The notes: generated by a model not told the origin, from the sequence alone. 64,000 nucleotides of DNA from Aquimarina acroporae (GCF_023195925.1 NZ_JALPRE010000001.1:186001-250000); one strand, 5' to 3'; shown: positions 46,206-55,252, counted from the stretch's first letter. A program made the numbers and translations.

Positions 46206-48404
46206 ATGACCATTTCAATTTGGAGATATAGCCATCTAGCCTTGGCTATATCTTCTTCTCTTTTTCTTTGTATTGCTGCTATTACTGGAATAATTTTAGC
46301 ATTTGAACCTATTTCGGAGGCTATTTATTCCCATGCATCAAAAGACAATACACATTTATCCCTTGCTGAAACCATAGATACCTTAACAGACCGTTACGTC
46401 GAAGTAATAGATTTTGAAATAGATCCTAATGGCGCATTACTAGGTTCTGTAATTACCAAAGCAGGTGATAGCGAAACCATTTATATTGATCCTATTACAG
46501 GTGAAAAATTAGGTGTTCCGAGAGAAAAAGCAGCTATTTTTAAATTTGCTACTAACCTACACCGTTCTTTATTCTTGAAGAGTACAGGAAGGTTTTTTGT
46601 TGGATTTATCTCTTTTCTATTAATCATCATAGCAATTACAGGAATCGTTCTAATAGCTAAAAGACAAGGTGGCATCAAACGCTTTTTTGCTAAAATTGAA
46701 AAAGAATATTTTACCCAATATTATCATGTCATTTTGGGACGGTTATTTTTGATCCCAATTCTAATTGTAGCGGTTACGGGAGTTTATCTTTCGTTAGAAA
46801 GGTTTTCACTGTTACCGAAGGTGAAAATTTCACATCAATTTGATGACAAAAGCTTTGAATCTGACCCCAAAATAGATTTTGCAAATTTTGAGGTATTTAA
46901 GGCAATACAACTAAAAGATGTTAGATCTGTTGAGTTTCCCTTTTCTGATGATGTCGAAGATTATTTTCTTTTAAAATTATCTGATAAGGAACTTATTATA
47001 AATCAATTTAACGGAGCTGTAATTAGTGAACAGCAATATCCGTTTATTGCTTTCGCTTCTATGTGGAGTTCTACCCTTCATACAGGCAAAGGAAGTATAT
47101 TCTGGTCATTGGTTTTGCTTATTAGCAGTTGTTCGATAGTATTCTTTATGTATTCCGGTTTTACAATAACCCTCAAGAGACGTAAAAGTCTGAGCAGTAA
47201 AACCTCTTATTATGACAAAGATGAAGCCGAATTTATTGTCCTAGTGGGCTCAGAATCTGGAAGCACATTCAAATTTGCCAACCTTTTTGCCAATGCCTTG
47301 TCGTCTATAGGAAAAAAAGTATTTGTTTCAGAATTAAACATGTATGAACAATACTCAAAAGCACAACATCTCATTATATTCTCTGCTACGTATGGAGTTG
47401 GAGAACCCCCTACGAATGCCAAAAAATTTGAAAGCTTATTCTCAAAGAGTGCACCCACAAACCCATTACAATATGCCATAGTAGGTTTTGGTTCACTAGC
47501 GTATCCTGATTTTTGCCAATATGCTTTAGATATCGATAGACTGCTTGAAACAAATTCTAAATTAGAAAGGCTTCTTGAACCATATAAAATTAATAACCAA
47601 TCATTCACGGCATTCAAAGATTGGATATCACTTTGGAGTAAAAAAACAGGGATTGATCTCAAAATTAAAACTCCAATAGTTAGCAAAAAACCAAAGGAAC
47701 ATCCATTCACCGTTGTAAACAGATCAGCTATAAACATCGATGATACTTTTCTTTTACAACTGAGACCCAAACGTACAGCTAATTTTGAATCGGGTGATTT
47801 GTTATCGTTTTATCCAAAAGAAGATAAGGTCGAACGATTATATTCTATAGCCAAAATCGACGGAGATATTTTGTTGGCGATCAAGAAGCATGAATTTGGG
47901 ATATGCTCAAATTATTTTAGCACATTAGAAATTGGAGATGTTATTGACGCTTCAATACAACCGAATTCAGATTTTCATTTCCCATCTTCAGAAAAAGAGG
48001 TTATCTTAATTTCTAACGGAACCGGTATAGGCCCATTTCTTGGTATGATGTTAACAGATAAGAATATTGCAAAAACCCATTTATTTTGGGGAGGTCGCAC
48101 CAAAACTTCATTAGAATTATATGATTCTATACTAACCAAGGGTATTTTGGACCAAAAAATTCTCAGCCTCCATCTTGCCTACTCACAAGAAGGAGAAGAA
48201 AAGACCTATGTACAAGATCTGGTAAAAAAAGAAGTTGAACTTATCTCCAGAGTGTTAGTTAATCAAGGTACCATTATGATTTGTGGTTCCATAGCAATGC
48301 AAAAGGATGTTATTGCCGTTCTCGAAACGCTGTCTGAAACTAAATTGAGTGTACCTCTTTCTAATTTTCAACAGAATAACCAGATAAAAATGGATTGCTA
48401 TTAA
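46206..48404 (+). CDS. PepSY-TM / flavodoxin / FAD-NAD(P)H reductase fusion (ferric reductase-like)
   Basis: A 732-residue fusion. PepSY_TM part (1-330) with four membrane helices and His residues in TNLHRSLF, YYHVILGRLF and STLHTGKGS suited to heme ligation; flavodoxin-like domain (about 340-470: VLVGSESGSTFKFA, FSATYGVGEPPTNAK, FGSLAYPDFCQYA); FAD-binding part (about 500-610, RLYSIAK, GICSNYF) and NADPH-binding part (about 610-732, LISNGTGIGPFLGMM, HLFWGGRT, ICGSIAMQKDV). The layout matches sulfite-reductase-flavoprotein-like enzymes tethered to the membrane, probably reducing iron or heme. Last gene of its operon. Confidence 0.85.
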   Translation: MTISIWRYSHLALAISSSLFLCIAAITGIILAFEPISEAIYSHASKDNTHLSLAETIDTLTDRYVEVIDFEIDPNGALLGSVITKAGDSETIYIDPITGEKLGVPREKAAIFKFATNLHRSLFLKSTGRFFVGFISFLLIIIAITGIVLIAKRQGGIKRFFAKIEKEYFTQYYHVILGRLFLIPILIVAVTGVYLSLERFSLLPKVKISHQFDDKSFESDPKIDFANFEVFKAIQLKDVRSVEFPFSDDVEDYFLLKLSDKELIINQFNGAVISEQQYPFIAFASMWSSTLHTGKGSIFWSLVLLISSCSIVFFMYSGFTITLKRRKSLSSKTSYYDKDEAEFIVLVGSESGSTFKFANLFANALSSIGKKVFVSELNMYEQYSKAQHLIIFSATYGVGEPPTNAKKFESLFSKSAPTNPLQYAIVGFGSLAYPDFCQYALDIDRLLETNSKLERLLEPYKINNQSFTAFKDWISLWSKKTGIDLKIKTPIVSKKPKEHPFTVVNRSAINIDDTFLLQLRPKRTANFESGDLLSFYPKEDKVERLYSIAKIDGDILLAIKKHEFGICSNYFSTLEIGDVIDASIQPNSDFHFPSSEKEVILISNGTGIGPFLGMMLTDKNIAKTHLFWGGRTKTSLELYDSILTKGILDQKILSLHLAYSQEGEEKTYVQDLVKKEVELISRVLVNQGTIMICGSIAMQKDVIAVLETLSETKLSVPLSNFQQNNQIKMDCY

Positions 48405-48406
48405 TT

Positions 48407-49096
48407 TTATCGTTTGAGTATACTATCAACATTCTGTCGATAGGTTTGCCCAACAGGTAAGATATGTTCTCCTATCACTACTTTATTTTCCTTAATCTGT
48501 TCAATTTTGGGAATCATCACGATATAAGACTTATGAATTTGAATACAATTCGTTTCAGATAAGAGTGAAAGGTAAACTGATAATTTTTCTAAAGTGATAA
48601 TTACTTGATCGTGGGTAAACACCTTAGTATAATTCCCCATGGCCTGAATAAACAAAATATCGTGTATCGAAACCTGATGATAGGTCTTACCATCTTTCAA
48701 AAAGATAGTTTTATTTTTTTTTGTTAGGCTTTCGTAGATTGGCTGCTCTTTTTTGGTAGCCTTATAAATAGCCTTTAAAAACCGATTAAGACCAAATGGT
48801 TTTAAAAGATAATCTACTATATCTAGTTCATACCCTTCGATAGCATATTCCTTGTAGGCAGTGGTCACAATTATTTTAGCAGGATGAATTAAACCCCTTA
48901 AAAACTCAAAGCCATTTACTTTGGGCATGTGAATATCTAAAAAAATAAGATCTACTGTATTCTCGTTCAAGTATTCAATGGCTTCAAAAACATTATAACA
49001 ATTTTTCTTGAGGGTTAAATTCTCAAGATTTTCGGCATATTCTTCTATAATATCGTGTGCCAAAGGTTCATCATCTATAATTATATAGGTTGTCAT
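48407..49096 (-). CDS. LytTR-family response regulator
   Basis: A 229-residue regulator: REC with DDE pocket, phospho-Asp in LIFLDIHMPKVNG, VTTAYKEYAIEGYE and LLKPFGLNRF, and LytTR domain (KTIFLKDGKTYHQVSIHDILFIQAM ... CIQIHKSYIVMIPK). Overlaps its kinase by 4 nt and is convergent with the iron reductase gene, 2 nt apart. Confidence 0.9.
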   Translation of the reverse strand: MTTYIIIDDEPLAHDIIEEYAENLENLTLKKNCYNVFEAIEYLNENTVDLIFLDIHMPKVNGFEFLRGLIHPAKIIVTTAYKEYAIEGYELDIVDYLLKPFGLNRFLKAIYKATKKEQPIYESLTKKNKTIFLKDGKTYHQVSIHDILFIQAMGNYTKVFTHDQVIITLEKLSVYLSLLSETNCIQIHKSYIVMIPKIEQIKENKVVIGEHILPVGQTYRQNVDSILKR

Positions 49097-49893
49097 AATA
49101 CAAGTTCTAATACAGCCTTAAAGATAGTATCATCGCTATGTATGGTAAAACTATGTTTATTAGGATATTGTAGTTGTAAACGCTTTTGTAAGTTCCTTAA
49201 ACCAAGACCTTCATTAGTATTTGAATGATCTTTCTCAAAATTATTCTCTACTGAGAACAACAATTTGTCTGTAGTAGTTTTTAATATCAATGTTATAAAC
49301 GCATCTTCGATTAACTTTTCAGCACCATGCTTAAAAGCATTCTCAACCAGTATAATGAGCAGCAAAGGAGAAATAGATACATTTTCATCATGAATATCTT
49401 TTTGAAAATTAATATTCACACTTGAGAAACGACGCATTTCTTGCAAAGAGATAAAATTATCTATATATGATACTTCCTCCTTAAGCGGTACTGTTTCTCT
49501 ATCGGTACCATAAATAGAATATCTCATCAAATCGGATAATTTGAGAACAAATTCCCTGGCAGCGTCAGAATCTTTTTTAATTAGCGCATAGAGGTTATTT
49601 AATGTATTGAAAAAGAAATGAGGACTTACTTGTTTCTTTAGATTACTGAGTTCTGCAATAGCTTTTTCATTTTTTAATTGTTGATATTCTTTCCACCGTT
49701 TAAATCCCCGTTCTAAAGTAAAAAAAGCCAATATCCCGACAAACAATATCCTGAAAAGAGAAAAATACAACTCCAGTAAGGAAGATTCTCGATACTCAAG
49801 TTTTTCTTTTATGATGAGCATACCAATAACAGAAACAACGAGTAAAACGAAACCCACTAGTATCGATATATGCTTTCGAGTAAGTATTATCAT
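49093..49893 (-). CDS. LytS-type sensor histidine kinase, short
   Basis: A 266-residue kinase with only two membrane helices (about 8-27 and 43-62), then LKKQVSPHFFFNTLNNLYALIK (phospho-His), LLLIILVENAFKHG (N-box) and EGLGLRNLQKRLQLQYP (G-box). The small sensor part suggests that another membrane protein provides the input. Confidence 0.88.
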   Translation of the reverse strand: MIILTRKHISILVGFVLLVVSVIGMLIIKEKLEYRESSLLELYFSLFRILFVGILAFFTLERGFKRWKEYQQLKNEKAIAELSNLKKQVSPHFFFNTLNNLYALIKKDSDAAREFVLKLSDLMRYSIYGTDRETVPLKEEVSYIDNFISLQEMRRFSSVNINFQKDIHDENVSISPLLLIILVENAFKHGAEKLIEDAFITLILKTTTDKLLFSVENNFEKDHSNTNEGLGLRNLQKRLQLQYPNKHSFTIHSDDTIFKAVLELVL

Positions 49894-50097
49894 ATTCTAA
49901 AAATAGAAAAATTATCGTTTTTCATAATTCAATATTGATGTTCATTATCTAATAAAGGGTAAACACCCGAATATTAAGGATAAGTCTTAGTTATCATGAA
50001 TACAAATCAGCTCAAATAGTAATGTAAGAGGTTTGACATACAAAATTCGCATATCATAAATTACAACATAAGTTTGACTTCAACAACTACAATATTT

Positions 50098-51048
50098 ATG
50101 AGAAATACGATACTTTTTTTAATACTCTCTTTGGGGTTTGTTTCCTGTACACATATTCAAAAAGAATCAACATTTGAAATTAAGCCTATCCCTAATAAAC
50201 GATTGGACATGCAGCAACAAATCGTTGCGCAACTATCTGGACAAACCCCTATAGGAGATACTACCCATCTTACTAGTAGATGGACTCCTGAACAACGCGC
50301 AATTACCCGGTTCTATTTACAGGAAATCATAGAACAGTTAGGATTGAAAGCTATAGAACACAAATATCGTTTTGCCAATTCAAATTTTGGGGTCGATTTG
50401 CTTATCGAACCCTATACTGGTGCTAATCTATATACTATTCTTCCTGCTACGACACCCACCAATCAATACATTATACTTGGTGCCCATTATGATACTGGTA
50501 GAAGAAATGCTCCCGGCGCAATTGATAACGCTACCGGCATAGCACTCATTTATGCTGTGGTGAAAGCAATGCAAAAACTGCCAGAACGAAATCAGAACAT
50601 AATTATGGTATTTTTCGATCAGGAGGAAGAAGAAAATATAGGTAGTAGAGCTTTCATTAAACATCTTCAAAAAACGGATTGGAAAATATCATCGGTACAT
50701 TGTTTTGATATGGTGGGCTGGGATGGCAATCACGATAATGCCATTGAAATATATACACCTTCAGATCAATTGGAAAAACTATATCTGGATATAGGTACCC
50801 AACTAAATAAGAAAATATTCAACTTAAAAATAAACCCCGTTGGATATACCAATAGCTCAACAGACTTCGATGAATTCGTAAGAGCAGGATATAATGTTAT
50901 TGGTGCAGGAGAATGTTACTATCATAAAGATAGCAGTCCATATAAAGACACCTATAAAGATACGTTTGAGACGGTAGACTTTAGGTATCTATTGTCCGTT
51001 ACCAATTTCATCGAAAAAATTTTGAAAAAACTGATAACAACACCGTAG
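50098..51048 (+). CDS. M28-family zinc peptidase / glutaminyl-cyclase-like lipoprotein
   Basis: About 316 residues from the ATG at 50098, which gives a lipobox (LILSLGFVSCTHI). Zinc ligands and catalytic acids can be placed: His-Asp in LGAHYDTGRR, Asp in GAIDNATGIAL, Glu-Glu in FFDQEEEENIGS, Asp in HCFDMVGWDGN and His near GECYYHKDSS. The M28 group includes aminopeptidases and glutaminyl cyclases. A 133-residue membrane protein gene follows after 1 nt. Confidence 0.85.
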   Translation: MRNTILFLILSLGFVSCTHIQKESTFEIKPIPNKRLDMQQQIVAQLSGQTPIGDTTHLTSRWTPEQRAITRFYLQEIIEQLGLKAIEHKYRFANSNFGVDLLIEPYTGANLYTILPATTPTNQYIILGAHYDTGRRNAPGAIDNATGIALIYAVVKAMQKLPERNQNIIMVFFDQEEEENIGSRAFIKHLQKTDWKISSVHCFDMVGWDGNHDNAIEIYTPSDQLEKLYLDIGTQLNKKIFNLKINPVGYTNSSTDFDEFVRAGYNVIGAGECYYHKDSSPYKDTYKDTFETVDFRYLLSVTNFIEKILKKLITTP

Positions 51049-51049
51049 C

Positions 51050-51451
51050 ATGAAACAACAATTACATTTCATAAAAACAAATAAATACCTATATATAGCT
51101 CTTACCGCTACCCTACTCTTCTTTTTCAGGAAAGGTATTCAATATGCACTGTTAGACAGTTACATACCATTGCTTGTGATCATTGCACTAGCACTATTTA
51201 TATGGGTAAGTATATATTTGCTCAAAGGAATTAGACTAGCCATCAAAATATGGAGTGTTTTTCTAATACTATGGGCATTAATAAAACTGTTGCTATTTGT
51301 AGCTATGTCATTTTTAGATGAGTTATCAAACAGCCATATTTATCACCAATTTGGAATAGTAGGGTTACTATCTAGTATTTTGATTTTATGTTTCGGGATA
51401 TATATATTCAGGAAATCGAGAAAACTATCACCTCCCAATTTTTCTGACTAA
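51050..51451 (+). CDS. Small four-helix membrane protein
   Basis: A 133-residue protein with four predicted membrane helices (about 14-30, 38-58, 68-92, 104-122) and basic ends. It starts 1 nt after the peptidase gene and is probably coupled to it. No family is recognised. Confidence 0.7.
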   Translation: MKQQLHFIKTNKYLYIALTATLLFFFRKGIQYALLDSYIPLLVIIALALFIWVSIYLLKGIRLAIKIWSVFLILWALIKLLLFVAMSFLDELSNSHIYHQFGIVGLLSSILILCFGIYIFRKSRKLSPPNFSD

Positions 51452-51463
51452 TTGGGAGATGAT
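51427..51463. terminator. Bidirectional hairpin terminator
   Basis: CTCCCAATT and AATTGGGAG form a 9-bp stem, extended by ATCA/TGAT past one mismatch, overlapping the stop of the small membrane gene. It separates convergent genes. Confidence 0.65.
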
Positions 51464-51477
51464 AATCACAATCTATA

Positions 51478-53007
51478 TTATAAATATTGATTTATACTTA
51501 TTTTTCGACTCTGGTTATTAGTTTCTTTAACCATTAACAGCATTTGATTCAACATTGTCCTATTCAAAAACTTACCATTGGTAATCACTGCATTAATAGT
51601 TTTTGTATTATCAATATTTTCCAAAGGATTCTCCCCTAACAGTACCAAATCTGCATCATAACCATTCTCTACTTTTCCAGTGGTACTTTGCATCCAATTT
51701 GCAGGTGCAATTGTTGCAGCATAAAGAATTTCAGCATTAGACATACCACATTTTTCTAATGACTTTAATTCATTATGCAAAGAAAAACCTGGGACAGCAC
51801 CGGTAACATTGGCGTCTGTTCCTGCAGTTACAGTAACGCCATTTTTAATTAAAGCATTGGTCATAATATAATAGGCGTCTACATAAGTCTTCCAAAATAG
51901 CTTGGTTCTACTAGCTAGTTTTGGGTTAGCTTTGATAGCTATATTCTCATAACTATTGTTTCCAGGTAACCAGCCTTTGGATAACTTTGATCCTTCAATA
52001 AGACCAGGGTTTTGATATTCTAGTTCAATAGACTTAAGAAAATTTTCTAAATTAAAATTTTGTTCAGGAATACTTTCAACAATAGAGATTGTAGAAGAAA
52101 TTACAATATTATTTTCCTTCAGTTTTACAGCAATAGCATCTGCATTTTCTTTTAGGTATTTTAAATACTCTTTTGTGTTTTTATACCAAACACCATCAAA
52201 GGTATGCATCGTGTTTTTAGTGATTTCTTCCACATGAGACAATTGGGATTGACCAGATGAATAAAACCCATCCAACCCTACTTCAAAACTTAAGTGCCCA
52301 ACTGTTGGGATATCTTGTTTTTGGGCCTCATCATTTATAGCATGATAAATTTCTTCATTTAGTGTCCCATTTAGCTTAATAGCATCAAAACCTTGCTTTT
52401 TGAATTTTCTTACTGCAGTTCTAGCTGTTTTTTCCGAAGTGTAATTCAAAGGTTGGTCAAAGAAAAGCCCCTTTATTTTTCTAATAAAACCTTTTTGACT
52501 CCCTACCTTTCTGCTAGCGACATATATTTTAGGGCTAAGCATCCCTTTTTTGGCTTCTTCACGCCAATCTAAATGTCTTTGACTCCCAGTCATCTCGCAT
52601 ACGTATGTTATGCCATTTGCCAGATACAATAACAGATCATTCTTACTGTCTTTTAGGTGTACATGGGAGTCTACAAGACCAGGAATAAGATATTGTCCTG
52701 TACCATCTATCTGGGTATATTCATTGGTGATAGGAACCTCCTTACCCACTGCTACAATTTTTCCGACATTAATAAGAACGGTAAGGCTATCTTTCATTTT
52801 ACTGCAGTCTGTAGACAATACATTTACATTAGTAATCGCCAATGCAGTGGGAAAATCAGTTTTGAATTTAGTAATATCTACAAGATCTGTTTTACCACCA
52901 CTATGTTGTTTGATTTGAGATTTTACTCCGATACAGGAACCTATGCTTATTGTAATTAATACCATTACTAGTCCTAATACCCATTTTTTGATTGATTTAC
53001 GTTTCAT
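51478..53007 (-). CDS. Amidohydrolase family lipoprotein
   Basis: A 509-residue exported enzyme (leader VLVMVLITISIGSCIG-type lipobox). The metal-dependent hydrolase fold is shown by LIPGLVDSHVHLKDSK, KLNGTLNEE (possible Lys ligand), PTVGHLSFEVGL, LSHVEEI and VTAGTDANVTG, then the composite beta sandwich VENGYDADLVLLGENPLENI. It would hydrolyse an amide or cyclic imide/dipeptide in the periplasm. It is transcribed after an AraC gene. Confidence 0.85.
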   Translation of the reverse strand: MKRKSIKKWVLGLVMVLITISIGSCIGVKSQIKQHSGGKTDLVDITKFKTDFPTALAITNVNVLSTDCSKMKDSLTVLINVGKIVAVGKEVPITNEYTQIDGTGQYLIPGLVDSHVHLKDSKNDLLLYLANGITYVCEMTGSQRHLDWREEAKKGMLSPKIYVASRKVGSQKGFIRKIKGLFFDQPLNYTSEKTARTAVRKFKKQGFDAIKLNGTLNEEIYHAINDEAQKQDIPTVGHLSFEVGLDGFYSSGQSQLSHVEEITKNTMHTFDGVWYKNTKEYLKYLKENADAIAVKLKENNIVISSTISIVESIPEQNFNLENFLKSIELEYQNPGLIEGSKLSKGWLPGNNSYENIAIKANPKLASRTKLFWKTYVDAYYIMTNALIKNGVTVTAGTDANVTGAVPGFSLHNELKSLEKCGMSNAEILYAATIAPANWMQSTTGKVENGYDADLVLLGENPLENIDNTKTINAVITNGKFLNRTMLNQMLLMVKETNNQSRKISINQYL

Positions 53008-53101
53008 ACGCTTATTATAGATTGATTATTAAAGCTTACAAAACAATCACATTACCATCAACTCAAAGTCTCACTGCTTCTAAAGAGACAAAAAACAGGT
53101 A

Positions 53102-54229
53102 TTATCTATGGTTTTTGATATATTCTGAAGGAGAAAGACCTGTTTCTTTTTTAAATAATCTGTAAAAACTAGCCTTTGATTTAAAACCGCATTCATAGGC
53201 TATACCTTCTATGGTATAGTCATCATACAAAGGAGAAGCCGCTAATGTTTTAAATTCTTGTATTCGATAGAGATTTACAAAATTGTAAAAGGAGTTTTCG
53301 ATATGTTGATTAAGCAACATAGATAATTTCTTGTCGGTAGTACCTATTGCGCTTGCTAGTTTATTAAGGGTGAGCTCCTCATCGAGATACGGTTTTTCAT
53401 GTTGCATACAATGCACCAAAAGTTTCTCAAGTTCTTCAAAGGCTTCTAATTGTGTGATGTTGATTTCTTTTTTCTGTGTACTCTCATCTCCTTTATCTAT
53501 CAACAAAAAGTATGGAACTAAAACTTTAGATTGATTAATCCCAAAATAGGCTGCATACATTAAAGAAATCACCACTCCTACCATTACTATATTTTGTGAT
53601 CTCCATAAAAATGGTCCAAAGTATAATTGGTATAGCCCGAAGGCAATATCTAACAAAATAACCAGAGTTGGTGCTACCAATAAATATCTTACCCAAATGA
53701 AATTGTTATACTCAATATGGGAATAATTACATTTTAAAAGGATTTTAAACTTAAAGAACAACTGAAAACTTTTTACTAAAAACAAGAGGAAAGTGATATC
53801 CAATAGTATTCGTATAACAAAATTTCTATTTTTCAGAAAATCTACATAACCAGGAAATAGCTGTTCTGTAAAATTCTCAAATAAATAAGGAATAGAAACT
53901 CCTAAAAAAAACATTAGAAAAGGTAAAAAATATAGTTTAGCATTTGTTATTACTCTTTTGTCATCGAAGAATAATGATTGTACATACATCATCATCAATG
54001 GCCCTAGCAATAACTTAGAACCATGTGCAGGAAAAAAGCTAAGATATCGTACAAATTTTAACTTATGAATAAAAGCATATGAGTCTAAAAGAACAAAAAC
54101 CAATACAGCGAAAAATCCCATTAAAACAAACTTGGATAACCTGCCAACATTGGATTTATAGATAATATAAATATAGGTACATGAAACAAGTATTCCTGTG
54201 ATAAAAAGAAAATCGTACAGTAGCTTCAC
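53102..54229 (-). CDS. Transmembrane AraC-family regulator
   Basis: A 375-residue protein with seven to eight membrane helices (residues 1-240) and a cytosolic HTH_18 domain (about 285-375) with LTLNKLASAIGTTDKKLSMLLN and TIEGIAYECGFKSKASFYRLFKKET. This 7TM-AraC layout is common in Flavobacteriia. It probably controls the downstream amidohydrolase gene. Confidence 0.85.
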   Translation of the reverse strand: MKLLYDFLFITGILVSCTYIYIIYKSNVGRLSKFVLMGFFAVLVFVLLDSYAFIHKLKFVRYLSFFPAHGSKLLLGPLMMMYVQSLFFDDKRVITNAKLYFLPFLMFFLGVSIPYLFENFTEQLFPGYVDFLKNRNFVIRILLDITFLLFLVKSFQLFFKFKILLKCNYSHIEYNNFIWVRYLLVAPTLVILLDIAFGLYQLYFGPFLWRSQNIVMVGVVISLMYAAYFGINQSKVLVPYFLLIDKGDESTQKKEINITQLEAFEELEKLLVHCMQHEKPYLDEELTLNKLASAIGTTDKKLSMLLNQHIENSFYNFVNLYRIQEFKTLAASPLYDDYTIEGIAYECGFKSKASFYRLFKKETGLSPSEYIKNHR

Positions 54230-54294
54230 TTCTAACTTTTAGCTTCAAATATAAACTGTAAATATTAGATATACTATGATAATTCTTTATCAAA

Positions 54295-54325
54295 GCCCTG
54301 CTACCTCCCAATATTGCAGCAGGGC
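54295..54325 (-). terminator. Hairpin terminator after the tRNA/microprotein array
   Basis: GCCCTGCT (54295-54302) pairs perfectly with AGCAGGGC (54318-54325). On the minus strand it is followed by a short T-run, so it probably ends the tRNA array transcript before the AraC gene. Confidence 0.55.
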
Positions 54326-54398
54326 ACCACGAAAAACCCTCATTATACCCCATTAAATATGAAGGTTAATCTAATGACAAAACAAAGATGAAATTTTA

Positions 54399-54419
54399 CT
54401 ACGCAATCTTTTTACGTAG
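54399..54419 (-). other. Conserved RNA hairpin, copy A
   Basis: On the minus strand CTACGTAA-AAAGA-TTGCGTAG folds into an 8-bp stem with one U-G pair and a 5-nt loop. The same element occurs at 62453-62473 with 18 of 21 bases equal; there a different position holds the G-U pair. Both fold completely only as minus-strand RNA. It lies 9 nt after the stop of the 58-residue ORF. Confidence 0.5.
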
Positions 54420-54428
54420 ACAAAAACA

Positions 54429-54605
54429 TCATTTATAAAAAATACGATGTCTGTCATTTTTACTTTGTACACCTCTGGTTTCTGGAGGATACAATGCCTT
54501 ACTCATGGCACATATATATCTACCGCCCCATCGTAGTAAAGCTTTACTAATAGATAGTTTTCCACTACTTCTTTTCGTTTTTTTAATGGTAAAGTTAGTT
54601 TCCAT
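54429..54605 (-). CDS. 58-residue basic microprotein at the end of the tRNA array
   Basis: Starts 41 nt after tRNA-Arg. The peptide is strongly basic (METNFTIKKTKRSSGK) with a core LSISKALLRWGGRYI and a C-terminal PPETRG ... RIFYK. The core resembles the KxLxxxCDxRWI motif of the two other microproteins here (56.3 and 63.0 kb). No known family is recognised. Gene status is supported by its position and composition only. Confidence 0.5.
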   Translation of the reverse strand: METNFTIKKTKRSSGKLSISKALLRWGGRYICAMSKALYPPETRGVQSKNDRHRIFYK

Positions 54606-54646
54606 AAGAATTAGATGAATTGATTAAACATTGTTTTAAAAAATTA

Positions 54647-54718
54647 TAGGAATAGTAAGATTCGAACTCATATCTTTGGGATCGTACTCCAATATGCTTC
54701 CGATGGAACTATATTCCT
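54647..54718 (-). tRNA. tRNA-Arg(ACG), atypical D arm
   Basis: A perfect acceptor AGGAATA/TATTCCT, T arm with TTCGAAT, and anticodon loop GTACGAT (anticodon ACG). The anticodon stem has an A-C mismatch next to the loop and the D stem pairs poorly. CCA is not encoded. Last tRNA of the array. Confidence 0.65.
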
Positions 54719-54727
54719 TTTTGAGTG

Positions 54728-54800
54728 TACTCCATAAGGGAATCGAACCCTTGTCTTCCGGTAGAAAGCCGGATGCACTAAACCACTATGCTAATGGAGC
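54728..54800 (-). tRNA. tRNA-Glu(UUC) with U37
   Basis: Acceptor GCTCCAT/ATGGAGT, anticodon stem TCCGG/CCGGA, loop CTTTCTA. The anticodon is UUC, and position 37 is U where bacterial tRNA-Glu normally has A. The T arm (AGGG TTCGATT CCCT) is regular. Confidence 0.85.
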
Positions 54801-54806
54801 AATTTG

Positions 54807-54878
54807 TCTGGAGAACAGGACTCGAACCTATAACCTCCCGCGTCCAAGGCGGGTAAACTACCATTGTTATACCCCCAG
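54807..54878 (-). tRNA. tRNA-Pro(UGG)
   Basis: Acceptor CTGGGGG/TCTCCAG with two G-U pairs, anticodon stem CCCGC/GCGGG, loop CTTGGAC with anticodon UGG, T loop TTCGAGT. All arms fold. Confidence 0.88.
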
Positions 54879-54888
54879 ATAAGCATTG

Positions 54889-54961
54889 CAGTACCGACGG
54901 GATTCGAACCCGCAACATTCCGAGAGACAGTCGGGTGCACTAGCCATTGTGCTACGGTACT
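54889..54961 (-). tRNA. tRNA-Asp(GUC) with U37
   Basis: Perfect acceptor AGTACCG/CGGTACT and D stem GCAC/GTGC. Anticodon loop CTGTCTC gives anticodon GUC with U at 37, and the outermost anticodon-stem pair is C-A. The T arm with TTCGAAT is regular. Confidence 0.83.
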
Positions 54962-54992
54962 ATTATATTGAAATGGCATCTTTTTATTATCT

Positions 54993-55075
54993 TGGGAGTT
55001 AAAGGACTCGAACCTACAAGCTCCGAAGAGACCGAATTTACAGTCCGGCGAGCCAACCAATTGCTCAATACTTCC
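54993..55075 (-). tRNA. tRNA-Tyr(GUA), imperfect acceptor stem
   Basis: Long variable arm (TCTCTTCGGAGCTT), D stem GAGC/GCTC, anticodon stem CCGGA/TTCGG and loop CTGTAAA (anticodon GUA) identify tRNA-Tyr. The acceptor (GGAAGTA/AACTCCC) has two mismatches and the T stem one, so it may be decaying or specialised. Confidence 0.75.
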
Positions 55076-55084
55076 ATTATTATC

Positions 55085-55101
55085 GAGACATGGATGAGAT
55101 T
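55085..55101 (-). pseudogene. tRNA-Cys 3'-end fragment
   Basis: These 17 bases match the 3' end of tRNA-Cys at 55175-55191 with one difference. The remainder of a tRNA is missing; a 7-bp inverted repeat (55093-55099 with 55111-55117) overlaps it. It looks like a relic of array duplication. Confidence 0.5.
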
Positions 55102-55175
55102 GCTACGCTTTCTCATCAAGTCACAAAGTGGATTTTCATAGTACTCAAACAAGTTTGACACTATTTTAATCATTG

Positions 55176-55248
55176 AGACAAGGATGAGATTCGAACTCAT
55201 AAATAACAGATTTGCAGTCTGTAGCCTTAACCTTTCAGCCACATTGTC
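55176..55248 (-). tRNA. tRNA-Cys(GCA)
   Basis: Anticodon stem ACAGA/TCTGT, loop CTGCAAA (GCA), T arm ATGAG TTCGAAT CTCAT; acceptor GACAATG/CCTTGTC with one U-C mismatch; D stem GCT/GGC. Discriminator U as usual for tRNA-Cys. Confidence 0.83.
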
Positions 55249-55252
55249 TTTG

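Noticed and set aside
47210..47770. Long minus-strand ORF of 186 codons
   Set aside because: Fully antisense to the flavodoxin/FAD part of the PepSY reductase, whose motifs are unmistakable.
54791..55060. Minus-strand ORF of 89 codons across the tRNA array
   Set aside because: It runs through tRNA-Pro, tRNA-Asp and tRNA-Tyr; the translated sequence is just tRNA read as codons.
54947..55242. Overlapping ORFs on both strands around 55.0-55.2 kb
   Set aside because: They cover tRNA-Tyr and tRNA-Cys and have no protein-like composition or neighbours.
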